The notes below the pieces were generated by a model. The model had not been told where the DNA came from. It ran no database searches and was given only the letters and a program-made list of their open reading frames with translations. Below are positions 23,801 through 34,743 of a stretch of 64,000 nucleotides of DNA, one piece after another. The DNA is taken from positions 806,001 to 870,000 of the forward strand of contig JARKIF010000020.1 in NCBI GenBank assembly GCA_029378245.1. The letters run 5' to 3'. A program made the position numbers and the translations under genes. Every line of letters starts with the position of its first letter. The stretch's first letter is position 1. This DNA is from Roridomyces roridus (taxonomy: Eukaryota; Basidiomycota; Agaricomycetes; Agaricales; Mycenaceae).

Positions 23801-23988
23801 TTATCTCTGCACGTGGTGGGCCTTCCCTGGGGCCGTTTCCCGGCAGGTATTGATTGTAACGCAAGTAATAAACACGCCAAAGCAGTGGAATAAAATAATC
23901 TCATCCATTGATTGGATCAAAGGGACTACATCCGTTTACGGAAAGGTAAACGCCAGAGTCCGAATATAGTAATTTTTGTGGCTACCGA

Positions 23989-26900
23989 CTACATTGCCTT
24001 GCCTCCCGCAGCAACCCGGCTGCGCGTGCGTGGACCATGCTCCTCTACGCCCGTCACCGCCGCCTCCATTTCCAGCAGACCCATATCATGCACCGCGTCC
24101 ATGGCGTGGCCGTCGAGGATCTCTCGATATGTTGTCCCATCCTGACGCACCACCTCCTTCACGGCTGTCGCATGGGAGCGGTTCCATCCCGCGTAGAATG
24201 ATTGTGCGATGCGCTGATGCAGCGCAGCTTGCCGTAGCCCGTATGCTCGCACTCCCGCCGCCAGCTCCGGCTCTGCATTAACCCGCAGCGCCAGACTATG
24301 CCCCCACTGCTCCTGAATGAAGCGAAGCATCCGCAGCGTGCGGCGCATCTCCTCCCGAAGCAGCTGCACCTCCTCGACCCAGCGGTCTCTCCGTGCTTTC
24401 GCCTTTGACCACTCTACGCGGACAGCTAACCCAGTACGCGACATTTCAGTCCAAGTACTCTTGTTTTCGGATGGAGGGCACTTACAATCGTGCAGCGCCT
24501 CGCTGTCGTCCTCCTGGGGACCCCCACCCGCCGTCCAGATCCACGAGAAACCTTTCTTCGCTACCACAAGCTCATTCCTCGACTTCTTTGACCCCAGCTG
24601 CGCCAGCTTCTTCCGTGCACTCGTGTCACTCTCCTCTTTCACCGCCGCATTGATGTCCTCCTGCCTCAGCTCTCGGAAGTGCGGTGCGTGCTGAGCCCCC
24701 TTCAGCCCGATCAATGCTTGCCTCGCGTGACGATATTTACTCGCCACCCGTGCGATGCGATCGCCCACACGCCCGATCAACGTCGCCGAGCGTGTCGAGC
24801 GGCGCTGCCCCACAGCATTGGAGTTCCTCCACATGATGAGGAAACGCTGGGTGTGCAAGCGTGCCCGTAGGTCGTTGAGCGCATCAACGCACTGCCCCTC
24901 CCGTAGCTTGGCCTCGCTGGCTGCAAGGGAAGGGCGGCACGCGGAACGTCGCTGGGTCACTGACAGCGCTGACGGCATCCACAGCTCGACGTCCTCCGCT
25001 TTTGGAGGCGGGGTATCACTGTCGCGCCTCTCCTCCGCTGCCTTTCGTATTGTGGATACACCCGGCATGAACACGGCCTGGAGGTTCTCGAAGGTCCGTA
25101 GCTTCTTGTAGAATGACACGCGCAGCTCCTGGATCTGACTGGAGCGATCCGCGGAAACCAGGGTGACACCCTTGACCTCGGCCTTGATTCGTCGTCTACA
25201 AAACGTCGGTAAGCTCACTTGTCGTAAACGCGGGAGGCAACTTACTGCGCTTCCTCCAGCTGTAGCCCGGCCTTCAGGAACGACGCCGCCGTCGTCTGTG
25301 CGCTGCTCTCCACACGACCCTCCGCCGCCTCTGCCACCTCTGCTGCCTTTAGCTCGTGTAAGACGGCGGCCTCGTTCATTCCATCTGGAATACAATCAGC
25401 CGCCGCATCGAAACCGCCAGCAAGAGATGTACCTTTACCCGCACGACGCATGTATGGGCTGGGTTTTGACTTGTCTACCAGCCACGCCGTGATCGCCTGC
25501 GTCCATTCCTCCCGTAGCGCAGGGGCTAATGTCTTGTCCACCGCTTTGAAATTCGAGACTTGCTTGTTGCGTTCCGCGATGGCAACGATGAGCTTCCGTG
25601 CCAGCATATCCCCTGAGTCTATCCGTCAGTACCAAGTAACGTCGCGCATCGAAAAAAAAAAAAAGACCTACCCTCCTTCACGTTCTTCTCAAAGTTGAGA
25701 TGGTCGATCTTGTTTTCGATTTGATCTTGCCGCGCTCCCTCGCCCATCTCCTTGGTCGCATATCCCACCGGATTCAAAACTGCCCACGTCCTCTCGATGC
25801 CTTCTCCATCTGTCCTCCCCACTCCTTCCGTGTAGCTGAGCGAGTTCTCCGTCTGACAGGAGATCTCATGCGCAGCCGCATGCCAGACAGGCAAAGCGTA
25901 TTGAATGTCAAATTCTTCAAGGTTTGTATCAATGTCGGTCGACTCGGCGATGGTTTTCGCGCGCGATGGTAAGTTGACCTTCCATTGGCAGGCAATGTCG
26001 TACGAGATTGCCAGTCCCAATACGCACACGCCGGTTAGTGCCGAAAGAAGGATGTAATCCATATTCGCATATCTGTCACGAAATCAGGTCCAAGTAAAGC
26101 GTTGCGAGAAGGGCTAGGCTTACCTCTCCCCCTTCTGCAAATCACCCATTCCCAAGGGACGGACCACCCCGTGCCGCGCGCACACGCACCCGCCCACTCC
26201 TGAGACCCGGAGCCCCGTGGTCACGCGCGTGTCCTTTTGGAGCAACGCGGCAAACGCAATGCAAGAACTGACCTGTAATTGCCATCAGAACGCGTCGCGC
26301 ATAGAAAGAAAAAAAAAAAGATGCATACGCACATCCTTCTCGGCGACATAATTGCGGAGATGCTCTTTGTATGGCTCGGACTCCACAAAATACGACTGTC
26401 CCGGACCCAACGACGGGTCATCCTTCTCGTTGGCTCGGATACGGTTCTTGAGGCGGAAATTGGCGTCCAAAGCGAGGAGCAACGAGTAAAGAAAACTAGT
26501 AGAGATAAGTGTCAGTACGTGGATGGAATCGTATGAGAAATGCCCAACTCACCCATACTTGGTGTCGACGTCTCGCCATCCCTCTGCCAGATTTCCTTGC
26601 TGCGGACACGGCCAGCAAAGAACCCCCATCCCTCCACGCGTCACAGCAGCAAGCCCATTCTCCATCTGGGCCCATCCACTCCGCCGCGCACGCTGCAGGT
26701 AGCTGAATTGGCGACTGCAACGTCCGAAGGCCTTGTAGACATCCTATCAACTGTCGTTAACCAGGAAATTACTCGAAGTATGTGAAAAATCACTTACCGG
26801 AACGTCTGAAAGCATCAGTGGGTCCGTCAGTCTCTTGAGCGTTCCAACGTAGTCGTTCACGCTGATGTTCCCCACCACATTCAAGAGCCGAAAAACCTCG

Positions 26901-28476
26901 AAGCACTCAAACGTGAAACAGGTCGCAGGGTCGACAACGGTCGCTGGATACCACGCGTTGTCGATGAGCTGATCCAGGTTGCTTGTCCCCTGCCATGGAC
27001 GACAGCCGCAGTATTGATACCGGACTCGGAAGATTCCGCCGCAGTCGACGACCACCATCGTTCGCATTGGTAGGGGGTGCGCGCAGGGGAAGCCGTTGTG
27101 TATGGCACATATACTGTAAAAAAATTATTGGGACTCATTTGGATGGCATGTGCATATGGTAACCCGGGTTTCGAGCACAACTCCAGGTTGGTCGACGTTT
27201 GGAGTACAACATTTCTTACGGTTTCAACTTGGTTCCAACAACTCCCCGGATTTCAACCTCCATGGTGTGGTGTAGTGCCGTTAGCTAGAATGCCGATTGA
27301 TTGAGTATCGGCAGATGTGATGGTGCAGAGGTTCGGTTCAAAAGATAAATGGCAGATCAAAATATTCAGTTGGCTTGCACTGCCAGATTTGATGCTCTGC
27401 CTCGTATGAATTTTCTTAAAAGACTCAGGGAAGCATCATATCAACTTCCAAAGTGGTTGGGCATTAGGTGCAAGACAGAGAAAGTAAGCATTCCAACAAG
27501 TTCGGAATACTTAGCCTATCAGTATCGCATCACTGCCAACGCATCACTGCCAACATTATCGGCACATCGGCAGAATCACGAAGACTCTTTTTGAAAAGGA
27601 GTGAATATCCTGCAGATGTTATCCAAGACGCGACCCCCCAAGATGGGATCCAAACACCGAATTACAATTGAAATGCGACCCAGAGCCTGCACTCTGAAAG
27701 GGATGTAATCGTAGTAATTATTTTACAGTATATCGCCCATAGTTGTGCCCAAGTTGATAAACGAGCCCGGCGGCATGGTCGTCTGTGCCGCAAAGCTGTG
27801 TGTCGTCCCAGTGGTCTCCGTTCCAGACCTGCCAATCCCTCAGTCAGTAGGTAGTTTACGTGGAAGCAGCGCACGACTTACCTGGATACGATGCAGGGGA
27901 TTGAGTGGATTGAGTTGATGTCTCGCGACGAGACAACCCCGACACTGCAAAAATGTCCCGCATTGCCCACAGCGGAAGATGTCGGACAAATTTGAATCCT
28001 CCGTGCATCGTGCCCCACACGGCCCACACCTTGGACTTGCGCCCAGACCATGATGCCGCATCATCCGGTCCAACAAATACTGGGCGTGAGGTCGCCAGAC
28101 TCGCATGGGATTGTCCTGAAAAAAAAAAAAAAAATTAGTACACGTCGTTGAGAGACCAGAAATCCTTGCGTACCGAGCTCTCATAACGCTTCCGCTTCCC
28201 CCCATCCTCCAACTCCTCCACCTCGATGTCGAGCGTTGTAACCGTGTCAGCGAGGGCGTCCACGTCCTGACTGCTGTCTTCCACGGGAGTCCAAGTGGCA
28301 AACATGTCGTTGAGTTCTTCTGGCACCGCAGCTCGGGGTCGTTTCTGAGGGCGGACGTCGGTGACCTCAACTTGTGCGCGCTGCCCGTCTTGAGAAAAGT
28401 GGATGCCAGTGTCGGCGACGAATCGTGCTGGTACCTCCGTATCAAATTCAATGTCGTGGTCGAAGCGTGGCGCCAT
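23989..28476 (-). pseudogene. KDZ transposase, interrupted by a 619-bp insertion
   Basis: A large spliced minus-strand gene. From a start at 28476 it encodes an acidic N-terminal region, then the CxC2-like zinc cluster (CGPCGARC, FRCGQCGTFLQC, PLHRIQ), WNGDHWDDT and QLGHN. After the insertion come MVVVDCGGIFRVRYQYCGC and AWYPATVVDP, then LALDANFRLKNR, GVGGCVCARHG, GDLQKGERYANMDY, SYDIACQW, WHAAAHEISCQ and GVGRTDGEGIERTW. This series is diagnostic of KDZ transposases, with an RNase-H-fold core. The C-terminal third is long and charged (EVQLLREEMRRTL), stop at 23989. The element at 27112-27730 splits the zinc-cluster part from the rest, and the frames on either side of it do not join cleanly, so the gene is probably dead. 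Confidence 0.85.
27112..27730. mobile_element. 619-bp inverted-repeat element inside the KDZ transposase gene
   Basis: Termini TACTGTAAAAAAATTATT and, reversed, TACTGTAAAATAATTACT are inverted copies flanked by TA on each side. A TA duplication fits Tc1/mariner-type mobility. No transposase frame is present. It is the third level of nesting in this window. Confidence 0.75.
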
Positions 28477-28689
28477 TACACAGCAGAGAAGAGGAGGAGT
28501 GCAGATGTCCCCGGTTGGGGATCGCCGAAGGTATGCATTATATGCGGTCGGTTCGTGAAGAGTCGTGAAGTCGCAGTCGCACTCGGGTAAAGGCAGAGGT
28601 GATGTGTCAAATCAATATCCAAACAGCACCAAACTTAAGCGACGCGTCGTTCCTATGCAGATTACTCCGTCAAGCAGCAAAAAATGTTC

Positions 28690-29951
28690 TCAAGCAAGCA
28701 AATTAAATTATTCAGTACAGAAACACAGCGCGCTCAATAATCTTCATACTCCCAATCGCAGTTTACTCAGTATAGAAACACAGCGCACGCGCTCAACAAT
28801 CTTCATACTCCCAATCACAGTCAGAGATGCGGCACCACACCTCCTGGTTTCCATCAGCCAGGGACAAGCGACAAACATTGATGTGTGGCCCCGGCAACTC
28901 GCATTCCAGTCCGTCATGGCCAAGCTGGTAGATATAGCCGATATCGCGGAGGGTGGTGAGCGCACCCATGCCTAGCCTAGTAGTACGATGAGATAAACAG
29001 TTTTTTTGGGGGAAAAAAAGGGACTGAGACTTACCTCCAAGCGATGCGTTGGGCCTTGCTCATGCGCCACCCGCATGCACCACTCGCACGCGGGCAGATA
29101 TTGATTGCAGCCGCGCTTGCATCGGAACAGCGGGACATTGGGGTGATTGCACCAGGTAGCGCAAATGCATGTCTGGAATCGGGACCGTGTCGTGAACGAC
29201 TGCCGTCTCCATGTCGCGGTCGGAGGGGGATGGCTGGAAAGCGGTACTCATTAGTGCGGTCCCAAAGGCGCAGTCTCCCTTACTTTATATCTCCGATAAA
29301 GTGCAACGAATCGATTAACTTGTAACTCGTGATAGCAACACCTCCGCCTCAAAGTTTTCCGCGTGCTTCGTTTGGCCGGGCGCCGTTGTTAGCCCAGGCA
29401 ATTTCTATGTTCTCCCCGTCCGCCAGTCCTCTCCCAATGTCCATGCTAATGATGCCACGGCACACGGGGGCATGAGCATGAGCGTGGTACGAACCCTTCC
29501 TAGAGAGAAAAATTGTTAGAGAGTCGTACGCACACATAATCCGTTGTACCCACCCCTTGTTCCTCGACCACTGGCAAGCCACATCGTACGTCACATTAAT
29601 GAAGCTCGGCGGCAGGACTGTGTGCGCAATTTAGCGAAATGTATGTATTCGAGAAAGTGTAATACTATACTCACGACCAGGAAAGTCCGAGTCGGTGGTG
29701 AAGTAACGAATGGCAGGCTTGGCAGAGGTGGGCTCGGTGGAGGTTTCCTCGAGCGGAGGCATTGAGTCGTCCTCTGAGTCAGAGTCCGGCCACGCGATGA
29801 GCGGTGCTGGTGCATCCGAGTCAGAACCACGATCGAGCAAAGCAATGAGTGGCAGAGGGCTGTCAGACTCGCACTCGCTGTCGAGTTTGACCTCGTTGTG
29901 GGAGCCAGAGGAGTCCTCGTTGCTGGCGATATCGCTAGTGGCGTTGGTCAT
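28690..29951 (-). pseudogene. Rearranged remnants of another KDZ transposase
   Basis: Minus-strand pieces match KDZ transposases but are out of order. From high to low coordinate: an acidic start (MTNATSDIASNEDSSG, from 29951), LPPSFINVTYDVACQW with GRGLADGENIEIAWAN (29.6-29.35 kb, the catalytic middle), then a zinc cluster CKRGCNQYLPACEWC with HEQGPTHRLE (29.2-29.04 kb) and IYQLGHDGLECELPGP (about 28.9 kb), which normally lie before the catalytic part. The sequence is clearly different from the transposase at 23989-28476, so this is a second lineage. The acidic frame may start a functional short gene, but I cannot show that. Confidence 0.6.
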
Positions 29952-29992
29952 GTAGGGGCAAGAACAAAAAAGTGCAAGCGCACCGGATACGG

Positions 29993-31458
29993 ATGGAGCA
30001 GAGTTTAGCGATATCAGTTCGCCATAAGTACCGGCGCTTGATTGGGAAAACACAGGAAACCTTCCCGTCTGAGACCTGGATGTCTGTCATCGGTAAGAAA
30101 ACGAACTGAAGCGCCTGCACCGATAACTCACTTCAAGCCGCAGGAACTCCACGCCGGTTTACCATTCCTATTCTGGCACCCGCAGTCGAGAGCAAGCACA
30201 CCTTCGATATCTTTGAGCGACTTTGGCTCGAGAATCGGCTCCCCGTAGGACTGGCACCGTTCCAAGGGCCCGGACTTCCTCATGAGCTTGCTTTGGTATG
30301 GCGCTACGACGAAGGAGATGAGCCCGTGCGGCGTCTCGGGTCCGTGCTGATGGGGCCTTCTCCAGAGATGCGGGCAGCGGGGCTGGAATTCCCATTGGCC
30401 TTGGCACCACGTCCAGGTTGGACACGGCGTCAGATGATGCTGGAGGACACAGTAGCGCCCTATGCTCGAGTGTACCAGTACGACGAGGCAATCACGGAGT
30501 GTGGCTTGGAGCTTGACACCATGTGGACGGGAACGTGAGTCTATGGTCCTATCCTACCGTTCTCTTTCTTGCTAATTCTCGTCTTCCAGCGTCGCTATGC
30601 CGATTGTAGATCACGCAGAGTTGGTGATGGTCGTGGGTGTCGATCGTCCACAGACCGCCGGTTTCAGGCGGGTCATCTTTGACGCATTGTGGGCCTTCAA
30701 GATCGCCGCGTTTCTTTGCCATGCTCCCGGTACGCCCGACACCCTCCCCTATAACTCGGTCGAGTGTGGTATCAAGTACCTTGAAGACCCCCTGGTGAGC
30801 GAATCATGTACAATAGCCACGTCGAGCTCACCCTTCCGCAGCGTTGTCAGAATATCATACCCGAGACGATGGGAGAGCGCCGGGCTCTCGAGCGTTTGCG
30901 ATACAGCAAGTTCCAGTGTATGCAAGAGTTGCTGTTGTTTGCTGCTGGTGCGTCTCCATCTCTCTTCCCATGATCCCGCATTTCTCTTTTCTCATGTCTT
31001 CACTCTGCGTAGACACGTTCAAGGCCTTCTGTCCCAAAGGGTACGCCATCGCCACCCGACTCGTCGACCGCCTCTTCGCCGATAATCCGACCCTCACTCG
31101 CGTGGTCCCCGGGCCTTGGACCAATGCCATCTTTGACCTTGGTCCTCAAACGGTCACTCGCCCAGGTAGCCTACTCGCACGCGTGTACTCTTGGTGGTGG
31201 ATCGCAATTACCGCCCTCGGCGAATTTGATGCTCTGCGAGGTGGTCATCTCATACTTTGGGACCTCGGTCGAGTCTACCTGTTCCCTCCCGGAGTGACCT
31301 GGCTCATTCCTCCGTTCATGACATATTCCATCGCGGCGATACAGCCAGGGGAGACGCGGTATTCAATTACCCAGTATACAGTAGCACCTCCCGGCTGGCG
31401 CCATTGGCCGGCGGCAACTGATGTGTTTTCGACAGAGGCGGAGCTCTTGGGGCGGTGA
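29993..31458 (+). CDS. TET/JBP-like oxygenase-fold protein, probably catalytically inactive
   Basis: A spliced gene from MEQSLAISVRHKYRRLIG (29993) through VWRYDEGDEPVRRLGSV, PRPGWTRRQMMLEDTVAP, FLCHAPGTPDTLPYNS and VVPGPWTNAIFDLGPQTVT to ITALGEFDALRGGHLILWDL and PGETRYSITQY, stop 31456-31458. This series matches the TET/JBP-like genes that spread with KDZ transposons in mushrooms; active members oxidise methylated pyrimidines in nucleic acids using Fe(II) and 2-oxoglutarate. Here the place of the HxD iron ligands reads PGSLLARVYSW and the distal His position reads FMTYSIAAI (Tyr for His), while the Arg of GETRYS remains. Loss of all three metal ligands argues against catalysis. First-exon boundaries are approximate. 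Confidence 0.7.
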
Positions 31459-31959
31459 AGGGCTCGTTTTAAATACAGTAGACGTACGCTTGCAAATAAA
31501 TCTATATTGTCGTTCTCTTGTTGAGCATCAAGATTAAAATTGAGAAGGAGTGCGCAGCATACGGTTGGCAGAAAGGGAGTGAGACGGTTAGAGAGGTGTA
31601 TGGCGAACTGACGGCGGGTCTATCGCGAACTGATGGTCACCTAATCCCGCTGATAAATTTTTGAATAAGGACACTCCAGAGTCGAAAACTCCCCGGAAAA
31701 GTTCGTAAAGGCCGCTGGGAGCTCCCCTGCTGCCCTCAGATTTTTTGGGTATTTATTTGAGAAGCGAGTGTATGGGTCTGAGGGGTAATGGTGGGAAGTC
31801 TCAATTAGTGATATTTCCGTATCATCTTTGACTTTCGACCACCACCGTGCTTGCAAATTCTGCCCGTACTCCCTCAAATCGTACCATTTCCAGTAGACTT
31901 GATCCTCTCCGGCAACCTCATCTACTTTTCCCCGCTCTTGTATGCCTCTAACGCCCGCA

Positions 31960-32602
31960 ATGGTCAAAACAGCAGGAACAGGGGCCTTGCGTCCGGCGAC
32001 GACGATGTTGGCTAGGCGCCGTGCCTCGGCCAAATACCGCGAGAAGTACGTTGCGGCACCCCTCCTCCACTCATTCGTCTCTGAAACGCGGCCAGCAACG
32101 TCGAAGAATTAAGGGAGAAAGCTCGGGAGCGGATGCAGCGGTGCGTGGCACTTTCTTCTCAAAAATGGGCCCTCAGACTCATTCTATTCAAGCCTTCGCG
32201 ACAATCGTAAAGCTACTCAGGAGGGCCTGGAGGCACAACAGGCTCACGACCGGGAGGCCAGTCGGAAATACAGACTGAGGTATGTCATTCGAATGTGCTG
32301 ACACTCTGACATCTCGCTCCAGCCACGCCGCTGCACTTGCCCATAAGCAGCGAATCCGTCGCATGGAGTACATCCACAGCCTACTCTTCGCACCCTTCCC
32401 ACTCATATAACATCTCAGCGCCTTTGAAAAGAAGCACGGTCACAAAGCTTGGGTGGCACGCGCCGATAAGCTGGCCGAGCAACGCCGAATTGCCACGGAA
32501 GAGGAGGAATGGTGCATGTACGAGATAGAGCTGAGACGACGCGAGCGGGAGCGCGAGGAGAGGGCTGCAGCGGAATCTCTTCAGTCTTTTGGTGCACGCT
32601 AA
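31960..32602 (+). CDS. Small basic coiled-coil protein of the KDZ element
   Basis: A spliced gene starting MVKTAGTGALRPATTMLARR at 31960. Later exons encode AHDREASRKYRLR, HAAALAHKQRIRRM and, after a well-formed 3' splice site, AFEKKHGHKAWVARADKLAE ending ESLQSFGAR (stop 32600-32602). It is rich in Arg, Lys, Glu and Ala with heptad-like runs (ELRRRERERERAAA), so it should form charged helices or a coiled coil, possibly binding nucleic acid. I do not recognise the family. The minus-strand frame overlapping its start has no recognisable features. Confidence 0.5.
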
Positions 32603-32724
32603 TTTGTCCCGATCGGGTGTACATATGCCTTGCTCGTACAAAAATTCACTCATTTGATTTCACTCAAGCGATTGCGAGAACGAACAAGCATGCATTCTTT
32701 ACAAAAGCGACAGGGAATCATTAA

Positions 32725-33731
32725 CTACAAGACGACCACCTCCCCGCCACGCTGCGCCCGTGCAAACTTGGCCTGAGCTTCGGCAAAGGTATGCACACTC
32801 TCGTGAACCGCGCCTTCGTAGCCCAGCACGTTGAGAGCGCATTCCAAGCTGCCAATTAATTAGTTAGCGGAGAGATACAGCAGTGAGAAGAACATACAAG
32901 GTGGGGAAGATGCCAGGATGGACACCGCGGTAGACGATGTACCAGAGATCGTCGACCGCACGCCGGGAGAGCGGTGCAGGCTCGGGGCCAGTAGCGACGG
33001 CGATGGGGCCCGGGACAGACGCGCGAGGAACAGGCACGGTCGCCAAGGTTGCCTGAGTCGAGACCCAGCCGTGATCCAGTGCGTAGTCGAAAGCGGCGGC
33101 CGCCACAGTAGAGGACTGGTAACCCTGGAACAGGGAAAACCGAAATTGCTGGGTGGCCTGGGAGCATTGTGGCCTAAGCGGGTGATAAGTGGGCAGATAA
33201 AGGTGCGGAATGCGACACATACCATGTGGGGACGAGGCCAACGTGATGGCCTCGGAAAACGACATACACCTTGTACTTGCGACGCCGCTTGCTCGCTGAA
33301 TGAAGAGAACGAACGGACCCACCGTGGCCACCCTGGACAGCCGTGGCCGCGAGGGACCAGTCGGGCGTCAGCCGAGGCTGACTGTGGCGATCGGGTGTAT
33401 ATTGGTAGATTGTGGAGATAATGTAAGCGGGCGGCCGAGGCTCGGAATCAGTGGGTGCCAAAGGAGTTGTCGGATATGGAGGCGGCGAATCACGAACGCG
33501 TCAGGGAGTCGAGGGCGAGGGTGGCGGACAGACAGACGCCGGTGGTGCGGTGGCAGAGAGCTGGAGAAGAGTGGGTGCGGGACGATTCACTGTATTCTGC
33601 GTCATCTGGCAGCCAATGAAACAAATATGGTGCTTACCGATGACCTGCCGACTCTCTTGGCGCTCTTGGAGAGTGAGAGCGGCGAGGATCTCGTCGATCT
33701 CGTCCACAGGGTCAAAGAGGCGCATAGGCAT
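32725..33731 (-). CDS. Protein with two RNase-H1 N-terminal-like modules (KDZ cargo)
   Basis: From a start at 33731 (MPMRLFDPVDEIDEILAALT) the minus strand encodes a Pro/Ser-rich linker and then two copies of a small domain. Module 1 reads YKVYVVFRGHHVGLVPTW and, after an intron, QQFRFSLFQGYQSSTVAAAA; module 2 reads WYIVYRGVHPGIFPT and, after an intron, LNVLGYEGAVHESVHTFAEA, ending at 32725. The W/Y-x-V-x-x-G...PGI pattern is that of the RNase H1 N-terminal (caulimovirus protein VI-type) fold, which binds RNA-DNA hybrid or double-stranded RNA. No RNase H catalytic domain follows. One in-frame TGA near 33505 in the linker means a further intron or a broken gene. Confidence 0.6.
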
Positions 33732-33805
33732 GGTTGGGAGAAAGGACTAGGGAGGGGAGTGAGAGTGGAGCCAAAGAAGAACGGGGTGAGATCGATTGAT
33801 AACCG

Positions 33806-34351
33806 TCATATCAAGGCAGGCGAGAAAGTCTCATCAGACGATTCTGGAAAAAAAAGGAACGATATATTACTCGGATTGATAGTGATGTGGATGTAATCTA
33901 AGGAGCCGCCTAATGCACGAGTTGGTGAGGAAGAGCAATTGGATTCAAATGCAGAACGTACCGCATTGTGTGCAACAAGCACATTGAGGTGCGGGATGTC
34001 CGATTCCAAGACATCCACAATGGGTAACTTGCGACTGCTCACGCAGGACCCGGGCACATGCGTATGGGCGTGCTTGACAACGATAACCGACCCCCGGCAG
34101 GTCTTGTGCTTGATCTTGGGGTGAAGGAGCGATGCCACGGCCTTGTTCGGATGGAGGGCAGGAGAGTCGGGGGCCGTGTGCGTACAGGCCATGAAGAGAG
34201 TGAAGACGACGTCGGGGAGGGTGGGGTGGTGGTAGTATCGGTTTGAGCACCGATCGCACAGGCCGGGGTCGACCTCGGCCTGAAAAAGGCCGGAGAGGGA
34301 AAGGATCTCCGGATTGTTGGCAAAGGTCGGGGGACCGGGATGGAGCTCCAC
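33806..34351 (-). CDS. Unrecognised protein with a Cys pair (KDZ cargo)
   Basis: A minus-strand frame of up to 181 residues starting MELHPGPPTFANNPEILSLS, with FQAEVDPGLCDRCSNRYYHH, VVFTLFMACTHTAP and ESDIPHLNVLVAHNAVR. The CDRC pair and the His residues after it could bind zinc. It lies directly upstream of, and on the same strand as, the RNase-H1-N-like gene. The last 25 codons or so may be intron read-through. No known family is assigned. Confidence 0.4.
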   Translation of the reverse strand: MELHPGPPTFANNPEILSLSGLFQAEVDPGLCDRCSNRYYHHPTLPDVVFTLFMACTHTAPDSPALHPNKAVASLLHPKIKHKTCRGSVIVVKHAHTHVPGSCVSSRKLPIVDVLESDIPHLNVLVAHNAVRSAFESNCSSSPTRALGGSLDYIHITINPSNISFLFFPESSDETFSPALI

Positions 34352-34743
34352 AGGAGTGAGGGCGCGAGCACCGGAGAGGAAGTAGGGATAGAAGAGGACT
34401 ATACGCTCTCGGGAAGCCTACAAAAATTCAATGAAGGTGAAGTGGACTTGAAAACGGGAGGTGCTCACAGTCGGGGTTACGCTCATACTCGCGTGCGCGT
34501 GAAATTCAGGAAGGGAGCGTTGTTTACGCAGTGTTGTCGACAATTTGGAGGTAGGTACGTGCCTCGAGTTTGTTTACTTGACTCTTGATTCCACCTTACT
34601 TGACTCTTGATTCCGCCCTTGCACTTGCTTTCAAAGCTGCCCCGACCACATCACCAAAGTAAAGACACCAGACCAGTGAGAACGACCCCAGAGTTGTAGT
34701 GTCCGTGTCCCTGGCTAACCTCTGCCCCAGATTATCCACAGCC

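Noticed and set aside
31641..32033. 130-codon minus-strand frame
   Set aside because: No recognised motif; it overlaps the start of the spliced basic coiled-coil gene, which has better support.
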